A model generated the notes under the pieces. That model did no database searches, was not told where the DNA came from, and saw nothing but the letters and a program-made list of their open reading frames with translations. A stretch of DNA of 58,412 bases from Bacteroides sp. (lineage in GTDB: Bacteria > Bacteroidota > Bacteroidia > Bacteroidales > Muribaculaceae), in the NCBI GenBank assembly GCA_014802425.1, contig JAAVCH010000004.1, positions 92,253 through 150,664 of the forward strand, written 5' to 3'. This document shows positions 47,330 to 56,500 of this stretch, in pieces. Position numbers and translations under genes: made by a program. Numbering within the stretch: the stretch's first letter is position 1; every line of letters starts with the position of its first letter.

Positions 47330-49426
47330 ATGGATAAAAACACTATCTACGGCCTCATACTCATGGCCCTGGTATTCTTAGGGTTCATGTGGCTTCAGCC
47401 CAAGCCCGAGCAGAACGCCGACGCCGACACCCCGGCCGAGACGAGCGCCAAGACCGCCGCACCCGATTCCTACGACATCCTTTCCGACCAGGAGATGACC
47501 TGGCTGAAATCCAACATCGCCGCCAACGGCTCGGCCCGCGTGCTCGACGACGGCTCAACCGTGGTGACCCACTCGGAGGCCGGCATGGACCTCTCCGTGA
47601 AGGGTGACTCGGTATTCGGCACGGTCAGCGTCAACGGCCATGCCTACCCGCTCGCGCAAGTGCTGGCCAAGTCGACCGCCATCCCCGTGGCCGACCAGCG
47701 CGCCGCCGTCGAGGCCGTGCGTAACGCCTCAACCGCCATGGGACGCTTCGGCAAATTCGCCCGCTTCCTTAGCGGCGAATCGAAGAGCGTGACGCTTGAG
47801 AACGACGTGCTCGCCCTCCGCCTCGATTCAAAGGGAGGCTCGATCATCCGCGCCGAGCTCAAGGACTACGACACCGAATACTCGGCCGACGAGACCAAGA
47901 AGGTGCGCAACAAGGTGGTGGTCTTCGAAGGGGACACCAACTCCTTCAACTTCACGCTGCCCCTCTCCAACAGCGTCGAGACGGCCGACCTGTACTTCAC
48001 CCCCTCGCAGCCCAACGACTCGACGGTGGTGATGACCCTTCCCGTGGCCGACAACGCATGGTGGGGGATCCGCTATACGCTTCCCAAGGGGGACTCGTAC
48101 GTGGTGAAAGTGGACATCGTGCAGAAGAACATGGACACCCAGGTGGCCACCAACAACCGCATCCTGACCCTCGACTGGCGCCAGAGCATCAAGCGCCAGG
48201 AGAAGGGACGCATGTTCGAGGAGCGCAACTCGGGCGTATTCTATAAGTTTGCCGGAGGCTCCGTGGAGAACCTTTCCGAAAACAAGAACGATTCCGAGGA
48301 CCGCCAGGCCAAGGTGAAATGGATCGCGTTCAAGAACCAGTTCTTCTCCTCCGTGATGATAGCCGACAAGAACTTCAACACCGCCGACCTCAGCTCGGAG
48401 GTGCTCAAGAACTCCGACTACCTGAAGAACGTCAGCGCCCGCGCCGAAGTCAACGACTACGACTGGCGCTCGGAGCGCCCGGTGGGCTTCGAGCTATACA
48501 TCGGCCCGAACCTCTACCCGCTCCTCTCCCACCTCGACCACACGCTCCAGCCGCACGACGACCTGAACATGACGCGCCTCGTGCCCCTGGGATGGGCGCT
48601 CTTCCGCTGGATCAACGTGGGCATCGTGATTCCGGTGTTCAGCTTCCTGGGCAAGTACATCTCCAACTACGGCATCATCATCCTGCTGCTGACCATCTTC
48701 ATCAAGATAATCCTCTTCCCACTGACCTACAAGAGCTATGCCTCGCAGGCCAAGATGCGCGCCCTGGCCCCCGACATAAAGGCCATCAACGACAAATATC
48801 CCGGCACGGAGAACGCCATGAAGCGCCAGCAGAAGACCATGGAGCTCTACAGCAAGGCCGGAGCCAACCCGATGTCGGGCTGCCTGCCGATGCTGCTGCA
48901 GATGCCCATCCTGTTCGCGATGTTCACGTTCTTCCCCTCGGCCATCGAGCTGCGCGGCCAGAGCTTCCTCTGGGCCCACGACCTCTCGGCGCCTGACGCC
49001 ATCGTGTCGTGGAGCGGACATATCCCGCTGGTGACCGACTACTTCGGCAACCATATCTCCCTCTTCTGCCTGCTGATGACGGTGACCAACATCATCTACA
49101 CCCACATCAACATGCAGAACAGTCCCGGCGGTATGCCCGGCATGAAGTGGATGATGTATCTTATGCCGGTCTTCTTCCTCGTATTCTTCAACAACTACGC
49201 CGCCGGCCTGAGCTACTACTACTTCCTCTCGCTGCTCATCACCATCGCGCAGACTTACGCATTCCGCTATTTCTATCCCGAGGAGAAGGTGCGCAAGGCC
49301 ATGGCCGAGAACGCCAAGAAGCCCCGCAAGAAGAGCGGCCTGATGGCGCGCATGGAGGAGCTGCAGCGTCAGCAGCAGCAGATGCTCAAGGAGCAGCAGG
49401 CGCGTCAGGGCAAGGGACGCCGCTGA
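47330..49426 (+). CDS. yidC: Membrane protein insertase YidC
   Basis: YidC inserts and folds inner-membrane proteins, alone or with SecYEG. The 698-residue product has the N-terminal helix (residues 5-22, YGLILMALVFLGFMWLQP), a long periplasmic beta-domain (about 75-425), and the insertase core with five helices, from GIIILLLTIFIKIILFPLTY to the C-terminus. The basic, glutamine-rich tail (from about 650) fits ribosome binding. It is longer than the E. coli enzyme, as is common in Bacteroidota. It is cotranscribed with pyrG. Confidence 0.96.
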   Translation: MDKNTIYGLILMALVFLGFMWLQPKPEQNADADTPAETSAKTAAPDSYDILSDQEMTWLKSNIAANGSARVLDDGSTVVTHSEAGMDLSVKGDSVFGTVSVNGHAYPLAQVLAKSTAIPVADQRAAVEAVRNASTAMGRFGKFARFLSGESKSVTLENDVLALRLDSKGGSIIRAELKDYDTEYSADETKKVRNKVVVFEGDTNSFNFTLPLSNSVETADLYFTPSQPNDSTVVMTLPVADNAWWGIRYTLPKGDSYVVKVDIVQKNMDTQVATNNRILTLDWRQSIKRQEKGRMFEERNSGVFYKFAGGSVENLSENKNDSEDRQAKVKWIAFKNQFFSSVMIADKNFNTADLSSEVLKNSDYLKNVSARAEVNDYDWRSERPVGFELYIGPNLYPLLSHLDHTLQPHDDLNMTRLVPLGWALFRWINVGIVIPVFSFLGKYISNYGIIILLLTIFIKIILFPLTYKSYASQAKMRALAPDIKAINDKYPGTENAMKRQQKTMELYSKAGANPMSGCLPMLLQMPILFAMFTFFPSAIELRGQSFLWAHDLSAPDAIVSWSGHIPLVTDYFGNHISLFCLLMTVTNIIYTHINMQNSPGGMPGMKWMMYLMPVFFLVFFNNYAAGLSYYYFLSLLITIAQTYAFRYFYPEEKVRKAMAENAKKPRKKSGLMARMEELQRQQQQMLKEQQARQGKGRR

Positions 49427-49481
49427 CCGGCTCCCCTTTCAGGACACCCCCAAACCCGCCTCCCTCCGGGGAGGAACCGAC

Positions 49482-50327
49482 ATGAAGGACTTAAGGACCA
49501 TACGCATCTTCCTGGCCGTGCTCTTCTTCGCGGCCTCGGTGACCTGGCTTTTCATAGGCCGGGGCGTGAGTCCCATGGCCGCCGCCGCGGCCAAAGTGCA
49601 GATCATTCCCTCTGCGCTCGCGGCCACGGCAGGCGCCACGGCCGTATGGCTCGTGGCGACCTTCTTTTTCGGGCGTGTGTATTGCTCGACGGTATGCCCG
49701 GTCGGCACCCTCCAGGACTCGGCCACATGGGCGCGCCGCAAGCTCGGGCGCACGCGCCGGGGCCGCGCGATGCGCAACCCTTTCGGCAAGGGGAGGCTTT
49801 TCGGCGCCTATCGTCCGCAACGTCCGTCGCGTCTGCGCGGACTGGTGCTTTTCGCCTACATCGGCTGCCTGGTGCTCGGCCTGCTCGGAGTGGCTACGCT
49901 GCTTGAGCCGTGGAATCTGATGCGGTCGGCCGCGCGGCTCACCAATCCGGAGGCTTCGGCGCGCTGGCTGCTGTTTGCCGGCAATGCCGCCCTCGGCGGT
50001 GCGGTTGCGCTCGTGATCCTGGCCCTGATATGGGTGTGGGCGCTTTTCAAGGGGCGCGCGTTCTGCAATTCTATCTGCCCTATCGGCACCTGCCTCTCGC
50101 TCGTCGGAGCAAGAGCCGTATGGCACATCGAGATTGACCCGGACCGCTGCACCTCGTGCATGCGCTGTCAGGACGTATGCAAGGCGGGGTGCATCAACGT
50201 AGCGGCCCGCGAAGTGACCGACCCGGAATGCGTGCGGTGCTTCGACTGCCTGAAGGTCTGCGCCGACGACGCGATACACTTCCAGGCCTCGCGCAACCGC
50301 CCGGCCTCACCGATAATGACCAAGTAA
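49482..50327 (+). CDS. Membrane 4Fe-4S protein (NapH-like polyferredoxin)
   Basis: A 281-residue protein with about four membrane helices and two matching half-motifs, CSTVCPVGT and CNSICPIGT, as in the NapH/CcoG/NosR group. The C-terminal cytoplasmic part has two ferredoxin sites, CTSCMRCQDVCKAGC and CVRCFDCLKVC. It probably carries electrons between a membrane donor and a partner enzyme; no reductase is adjacent, so the pathway is unclear. It lies 55 bp after yidC and 30 bp before thyA. Confidence 0.88.
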   Translation: MKDLRTIRIFLAVLFFAASVTWLFIGRGVSPMAAAAAKVQIIPSALAATAGATAVWLVATFFFGRVYCSTVCPVGTLQDSATWARRKLGRTRRGRAMRNPFGKGRLFGAYRPQRPSRLRGLVLFAYIGCLVLGLLGVATLLEPWNLMRSAARLTNPEASARWLLFAGNAALGGAVALVILALIWVWALFKGRAFCNSICPIGTCLSLVGARAVWHIEIDPDRCTSCMRCQDVCKAGCINVAAREVTDPECVRCFDCLKVCADDAIHFQASRNRPASPIMTK

Positions 50328-50357
50328 GCTAAACCCCAACCATATCCAAAGGGCAAT

Positions 50358-51152
50358 ATGAAGCAATACACAGACTTACTCCGCCATGTGCTGGAAAAGG
50401 GAGTGCGCAAGGACGACCGCACCGGCACCGGCACCATATCCACCTTCGGCTATCAGATGAGGTTCGACCTCAGCGAGGGATTCCCTCTGCTGACCACCAA
50501 GAAAGTACACCTCAAGAGCATCATCCACGAGCTGCTGTGGTTTCTGGCCGGCGACACCAACGTGAAGTATCTTCAGGACAACGGCGTGCGCATCTGGAAC
50601 GAGTGGGCCTCCCCCGACGGCGACCTCGGCCATATCTACGGATATCAGTGGCGCTCTTGGCCCGCGCCCGACGGCCGGCACATCGACCAGATTTCCGAAG
50701 TGATCGATACCATCAGGAACAATCCCGACTCGCGCCGCATAATAGTCAGCGCATGGAATGTCGGTGACCTCGACAGGATGAATCTCCCCCCCTGCCATGC
50801 TTTCTTCCAGTTTTATGTGGCCGACGGCAAACTCTCGCTGCAACTTTATCAGCGGAGTGCCGACAGTTTTCTTGGAGTGCCGTTCAACATCGCTTCCTAT
50901 GCGTTGCTGACAATGATGGTAGCCCAGGTCTGCGGTCTGCAACCCGGTGAATTCATCCATACTTTCGGCGACCTTCATATCTACCGCAATCATCTCGACC
51001 AGGTGCATGAACAGCTTTCGCGCACCCCGCGTAAGCTCCCGAAGATGATTCTCAATCCGGAGGTGAAGGATATCTTCTCTTTCAAGTATGAGGATTTCAG
51101 GCTGGAGGGGTATGACCCCTATCCGGCCATTAAAGCGGAGGTAAGCGTATGA
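50358..51152 (+). CDS. thyA: Thymidylate synthase
   Basis: ThyA methylates dUMP to dTMP, using methylenetetrahydrofolate. The 264-residue product has the E. coli length and numbering: the nucleophile is Cys146 in [14 protein letters not shown], with [17 protein letters not shown] and HIYRNHLDQ later. The stop overlaps the folA start (ATGA), so the enzyme and the reductase that regenerates its folate are coupled. Confidence 0.98.
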   Translation: MKQYTDLLRHVLEKGVRKDDRTGTGTISTFGYQMRFDLSEGFPLLTTKKVHLKSIIHELLWFLAGDTNVKYLQDNGVRIWNEWASPDGDLGHIYGYQWRSWPAPDGRHIDQISEVIDTIRNNPDSRRIIVSAWNVGDLDRMNLPPCHAFFQFYVADGKLSLQLYQRSADSFLGVPFNIASYALLTMMVAQVCGLQPGEFIHTFGDLHIYRNHLDQVHEQLSRTPRKLPKMILNPEVKDIFSFKYEDFRLEGYDPYPAIKAEVSV

Positions 51153-51637
51153 TGACGATAATCGCAGCCGTGGCAGCCGACAGAGCCATCGGGCGCGCCG
51201 GCGACCTGCTCTGGCACCTCCCTGCCGACCTGAAGCATTTCAAGGCCCTGACGATGGGTAAATGTGTCGTGATGGGGCGCGCCACATGGGAGTCCCTGCC
51301 CCGCCGTCCGTTGCCCGGACGACGTAACATAGTCATAACATCCAATCCGGGTTATATCGCTGAGGGGGCGGAGACCTTCACCACTCCCGAGGCTGCTTTT
51401 GAAAGCGCCCGCGCCGGCGGCGATGATTTTTTCGTCATCGGCGGTGGCCGTATCTATGCCCGCGCCCTGACTGAGGCGGACGCACTCGAACTGACCGAGA
51501 TACACGCCGAGGCGCCTGACGCCGACACGTGGTTCCCCGCCCTCAATCCCTCGGGATGGGTGAAGGTTTCATCCGAAGATTTCCCGGATGCGGAACCCCC
51601 TTACAGTTTTGTGCGCTACGAACGCCGGGGACAGTAA
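51149..51637 (+). CDS. folA: Dihydrofolate reductase
   Basis: FolA reduces dihydrofolate, produced by ThyA, back to tetrahydrofolate. The 162-residue product begins [27 protein letters not shown] with the typical substrate loop, then [12 protein letters not shown] and [14 protein letters not shown] as the NADPH-binding motif. The start overlaps the thyA stop by four bases. A glycosyltransferase gene follows after 17 bp and is probably on the same transcript. Confidence 0.97.
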   Translation: MMTIIAAVAADRAIGRAGDLLWHLPADLKHFKALTMGKCVVMGRATWESLPRRPLPGRRNIVITSNPGYIAEGAETFTTPEAAFESARAGGDDFFVIGGGRIYARALTEADALELTEIHAEAPDADTWFPALNPSGWVKVSSEDFPDAEPPYSFVRYERRGQ

Positions 51638-51654
51638 CAACATTTCATCATACC

Positions 51655-52947
51655 ATGGCTGAACGAGTTGAAAACACTGCGCAGAAAGTGGTGATAATAA
51701 ATAAATCGGATTCCACGGGAGGAGCTGCGGTGGTTTCGTTCCGCCTTATGGAGGCGATGCGCGAGCGAGGTGTGGACGCACGTATGCTCGTGGCCGAGAA
51801 ACTGACGGATTCCCCTTATGTGCAGCTCATCGCTTCCCCCCTGAGACTGAAGGCGGCTTTCGCGGCTGACCGTCTGCGGATCGCTCTGGCAAACGGCGCC
51901 CAACGCTCGACGCTATTTAAGCTCGATGCCGCTGCGTTCGGCATCGATGTGGCCGATTTGCCGGCGGTAAAGGAAGCGGATATCGTAATAATCAACTGGA
52001 TAAATCAGGGGGTGCTTTCGCTGAAAGGGATACGCCGTCTTACGGAGAGCGGCAAGCGGGTGGTCTGGACGATGCACGATATGTGGAACATGACGGGGCT
52101 ATGTCACCACGCCGGAGATTGCGGGCGTTTTCTGCAAGGGGCGGAATGTGGCGAGTGTCCGTTGCTCGGGAAGCACGGTTCGCCCAATGACCTTTCCCAC
52201 CGGACCTGGCTTGAGAAGCGCCGTCTTTACGCCGATGCCGTCGCGGCCGGAAACGGCATGGAGTTTGTGGCGGTCAGCACATGGCTCCGCGACAAGGCGC
52301 TTGCAAGCGGTCTGCTTCATGACGCCTGTCTGCGCGTGATACCCAATCTTTTCCGGCTCCCGGAGGAAACCGAGCTGAAGCGCACGGAGGCACCCGGACG
52401 TCTCCGGCTTATCTTCGGAGCGGCCCGGCTGGATGACGACATCAAGGACCTGCCGCTGCTTATCGGCACACTCAGTCAGTTGTCGGCCCGCCATCCGGAA
52501 CTTGCGAGCCGCACTTCGCTCACACTTTACGGCGGCATACGCGATGCCTCGATTCTGGAACGCCTGCGCATCCCCTACCAATACCACGGCCTCATCCGCG
52601 ACCCGGCCAAAATCCGTGACCTCTACCTCAACTCCGACATAGTACTCTCCACCTCGCGCTACGAGACCCTCCCAGGCACTCTTGTCGAGGGTCAGGCCTA
52701 CGGCTGTCTGCCGGTCGCTGCCGGACTTGGCGGGCAACCCGACATCATCCACGACGGTCTGGGTATCCACCTGCCTCCTGTCGAGGGAGAGACCCGTGCC
52801 GACTACGCCGCGCGTCTTGCCGACGCCATCGCCGACGCCGCCCGGATGCTCCGTGCCGACGCTCCCTCACTCCGCCACCGCATGCGCCGCTCCCTCGAAG
52901 ACCGTTTCTCTCCCGACGCCGTCGTCGCCGCCTACCTCTCCCCCTGA
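51655..52947 (+). CDS. Family 4-type glycosyltransferase
   Basis: A 430-residue GT-B fold glycosyltransferase. The N-terminal half begins VVIINKSDSTGGAAVVSFRLMEAM, a typical acceptor-side segment, and carries a cysteine-rich patch (GLCHHAGDCGRF and ECGECPLLG) seen in several polysaccharide transferases. The C-terminal half has LIFGAARLDDDIKDLPLLI and STSRYETLPGTLVEGQAYG as the nucleotide-sugar-binding E...E segment. The ATG at 51655 is chosen, since the longer frame overlaps folA. The glycan and sugar are unknown. Confidence 0.9.
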   Translation: MAERVENTAQKVVIINKSDSTGGAAVVSFRLMEAMRERGVDARMLVAEKLTDSPYVQLIASPLRLKAAFAADRLRIALANGAQRSTLFKLDAAAFGIDVADLPAVKEADIVIINWINQGVLSLKGIRRLTESGKRVVWTMHDMWNMTGLCHHAGDCGRFLQGAECGECPLLGKHGSPNDLSHRTWLEKRRLYADAVAAGNGMEFVAVSTWLRDKALASGLLHDACLRVIPNLFRLPEETELKRTEAPGRLRLIFGAARLDDDIKDLPLLIGTLSQLSARHPELASRTSLTLYGGIRDASILERLRIPYQYHGLIRDPAKIRDLYLNSDIVLSTSRYETLPGTLVEGQAYGCLPVAAGLGGQPDIIHDGLGIHLPPVEGETRADYAARLADAIADAARMLRADAPSLRHRMRRSLEDRFSPDAVVAAYLSP

Positions 52948-53050
52948 TTCGACCCTCCACCATACTGCCTATACGCTATTAACTATACCCTGCCGACAAA
53001 TCTAAGGTATGATAGGCTTTAACCTTCAAAATAGAGAAATAATTCTGTTC

Positions 53051-53085
53051 TACCTTTGCAAGCCCGCATAATTATATTACCTTTG
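53051..53085 (+). promoter_or_regulatory. Tandem promoter boxes before the T9SS-tail/RHS pair
   Basis: TACCTTTG occurs at 53051-53058 and at 53078-53085. The TTTG of the first lies 19 bases before the second, so it can act as the -33 element of the downstream box. The start codon of the small gene is at 53115. Confidence 0.65.
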
Positions 53086-53114
53086 CAATCGAACAGCCTA
53101 ATATAACCCACATC

Positions 53115-53558
53115 ATGAAAACTCTCCTCAGATTTGCTCTTTCAGCAGTAGTATTACTAATCCCCACCTTATCGTCCGGCAAAACCGTCGAATTCCTTTA
53201 CGATGCCTCCGGCAACCGCATCACTCGCCAGATTGTAATACAGACCAGAAGCCTTCCAATGGAGGAAGATAACGGTGAAAGCAAACCGGACGAAATGTTT
53301 CAGGACCAGGTGGCCGAGAAGACCATCCGCATATATCCCAACCCGACAAAAGGAGACCTGAAAGTGGAGATTTCCGGATATGAGGAACGTGATTCAGGAA
53401 CCCTCATGCTCTTCAGCATGTCAGGTCAACTTTTGATGACAGCCGACATAACCGCAGAAATCAACGATCTCAATCTGAGCAATCTCCCTGACGGGATGTA
53501 CATCCTGCGTATCTCCCTTAACGGCGATGACTCCGTGTGGCGCATAATCAAGGACTGA
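53115..53558 (+). CDS. Small exported protein with T9SS type A-like sorting tail
   Basis: A 147-residue protein. It has a signal peptide (residues 1-22), a single YD-repeat-like strand (EFLYDASGNRITRQIVI) and, from about residue 72, a type IX sorting domain: IRIYPNPTKGDLKVEISG, then LFSMSGQLL and LPDGMYILRISLNG. Between signal and tail there is almost nothing but a linker, so the protein is little more than a sorting domain. It precedes the giant RHS gene by 16 bp and is probably cotranscribed with it; it may help bring it to the surface (inference). Confidence 0.85.
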   Translation: MKTLLRFALSAVVLLIPTLSSGKTVEFLYDASGNRITRQIVIQTRSLPMEEDNGESKPDEMFQDQVAEKTIRIYPNPTKGDLKVEISGYEERDSGTLMLFSMSGQLLMTADITAEINDLNLSNLPDGMYILRISLNGDDSVWRIIKD

Positions 53559-53574
53559 CCAAATCTCCTCTCAT

Positions 53575-56500
53575 ATGAAAACCACCCTTTTTTCATTGAT
53601 TGCCACGACGCTACTTCTGGCATCCTTTCCGTACTTGACCTTTGCGGGAACTCAGGAATTTCAGACACCCTCCATCGATTATCCTGAAACAGAGGAAGCT
53701 ACTTCCGATTCAATTTCATGGCCGGAAATACACTGGCCGGAAATAGTCCATGGCGATGCTTCGGAAGCCGGGAATCCGCAAACGGAATCCTCCACCCTAA
53801 CCGCCACAACATCATCCGCAGAGGAGTCGCTTCCGCCGCCGGCTCCCCGTTCAATCAGTAAGTCTGCCGTTGTAGGGGAGATTCCATATACCTCGGGAGT
53901 ATCCCAGACCGGAGCCAGGACATACAATGTGCCCATTGAAGTCTACCCCGGAATCGATGGGATGCAGCCTGCCGTCTCCCTGGCTTACGACAGTCAGAGA
54001 GGCAACTCGATGACCGGAATCGGATGGGCATTGGCCGGACTCCCCGTCATAACCAGAGGCACCAAGTCCGTATATTATGACAGGGAGCCAAGAGGGATCC
54101 AGATGGATATCACGGATGCCTTCTTTCTCGACGGGGTGAGGCTGATCCAGAGCGGCCGTGACCCGGACCGCTGGCCGTTCAGGTCCGAGACCGGCGACAT
54201 CATAGTCCACGGGATGACACCCGACGGCGACCTCGCCTGTTTCGAAGTATTCTATCCCGACGGGAAAAAGGGAATATTCGGATTCCCGGACAATTCCACC
54301 CCGCAGCTCTCGTATCCCCTGACATCCCTCATAGACCTCCACGGCAATAGGATTGAGTACGATTACATTCAGGATAACGGAGTCTACTATCCGGTCGCCA
54401 TCCGTTACAATGGCGCATCCGTAGAGTTCCTGTATGCCGACCGCGACGATGTCCTGTCCTCTTACCTCAGCGGTAGCAGGACTGTCATGTATAGGCTGCT
54501 TGAGTCAATCACCTGCAGACTGAGCGATCAGGAACTGAGGACATATAGCCTGAGCTACAGTGACATGTCGGGAGCCTCTCTACTGAACAGCATCAGGTGT
54601 TCCTCAGGAATTCATGCGCTTAATCCGCTATGTTTCAGTTACGGAGCGGAAACGGGAGTGAAAGCCTTCTCAGTAAATGACATCAGCCTCGGCTCACATT
54701 TCATATTTGACAGTCAGACCGACATCAACTCCTTCCAGATCGTTCCCGGACGCTTTGACCATGACCGTGGAACGGAGGGACTCATAGTCTATCCTTCCGT
54801 ATTCCCCTACCTTCATGACACAAGAAACGGCCGGAACTGGATAATTAATCCGTTTAACAGCGGGCAGAAGATACTGGTCTATACCTGCCTTGACCCAGGC
54901 ACACCGGAAGAATCCGTTGCAATCACCGCCGGAGACGGCTTCATCTCGATGCTGTCCGCCGACCTTACGGGGAGAAGGGAGGATAACGTGATAAAGGTCA
55001 ACAACAGCTGTTCCATAAACAAGGAGTGGGTGACCTTCACCGTCTACGCAAGGAACCTTTACGGAGGGCTGAGCCAGCGATACACCAGGACTTATAAATC
55101 AGCCGAACGTGTCTATATGGATAAGGAAAGTAATCCGAGCGTGCACCCTAAATTCTGGTATACGGGTGACTTCAACGGTGACGGCAAGGATGAGGTTATG
55201 GGAATCTCCCTTCACCAACCGACCGGAGACTCCCAGTTCCCCTCGGAAATTTTCCTTTACGATCTTGAAAATGACAATCTCCTTTTCCATGGACATGTCA
55301 TGGATTTCAAGGTGATGCTGCCCGGGACGGCCAACAGCGACGCTGACTTCATAGCCCTCAATTCCGACAGGATCATCATCATCGACTGTGACGGCGACGG
55401 GAAATCCGACATATGCCATATCCATGAAAAGGGGACTACGGTATATACCTTCAGCGGATTCGATACCGGCAGTCCTCAGGTGAGGGTTCTCAGTTCAACC
55501 ATTATCCCTGACAGGAAATATCTGGAGAAGCGCGACCTCATGGCGGGTGAGTTCGACGGCGACGGACTCCCGGATCTGCTCGTCACGCCCACGAGCAAAT
55601 ACAATACAGCCGACTACAAGGAAACGCTGTGGCATATATTCCATTTTACAGGGCAGGGGAACCTCTATCATGAGAATCTGCTTACCTCCGTACACCGCAC
55701 CGGCAGGTCCGACAACGGTTTCATGGTGCAGGACATCGACAGGGACGGACGCTGTGAGGTGATAAGCTACGACGGCTATTCATTCAGGGTCTACGCTGTA
55801 TCGCGTGATGGTCTTACGCAGACAGGCAGCGAACAGCGGTATTCCAATCCGAAGTCCATCCTGGCACCTTTCGACATCAACAACCGACGTGAGCGGACGT
55901 GCCTGCTCGCGCTTTCCGACGGGAAGGTCAGCAAATACGACTGGAAGTTTGACAGGCAGAGACAGTCGTTGCTTACGGAAATGACCAACAGTCTCGGAGT
56001 TGTGGAGCGAACCTCCTACTCGAACATTTCCCGGGAGGGTATGGAGACCGGTTACTATCAGAAGGGGAATAACGCCGTTTATCCATATGTCGATATCGAC
56101 ACGCCTCTTGATGTCGTCGGGACAGCAGAGACATGGGTGGATGAAAAAAGGATGTCCCTCGACAGATATTCGTATTATAATGCCCTGTTTCACCGGCAGG
56201 GACTCGGTTTCCGAGGATTCGAAGGGATAGCCATCACCGATTTGAAGAACCGCAGGACAGAACGTACATACGACCCCTACAATTTCTGTGTGCTGACCGG
56301 TGAGCGGACGCCGGCCTCGGAGATTTCCCTGAGCTACGACTTCAGCAAGGCCCGTGAGAGAACGGGACGTGTCCTGCTGACAGGGAAGACCGAGAAGGAT
56401 TTCCTGCGAAACACCACAACGACATATTCCTACGAGTACGACTCATACGGCTTCCCGACAAAGGAGACGATCAGCTATTCGGGTGAGGCAACCGTGGTGA

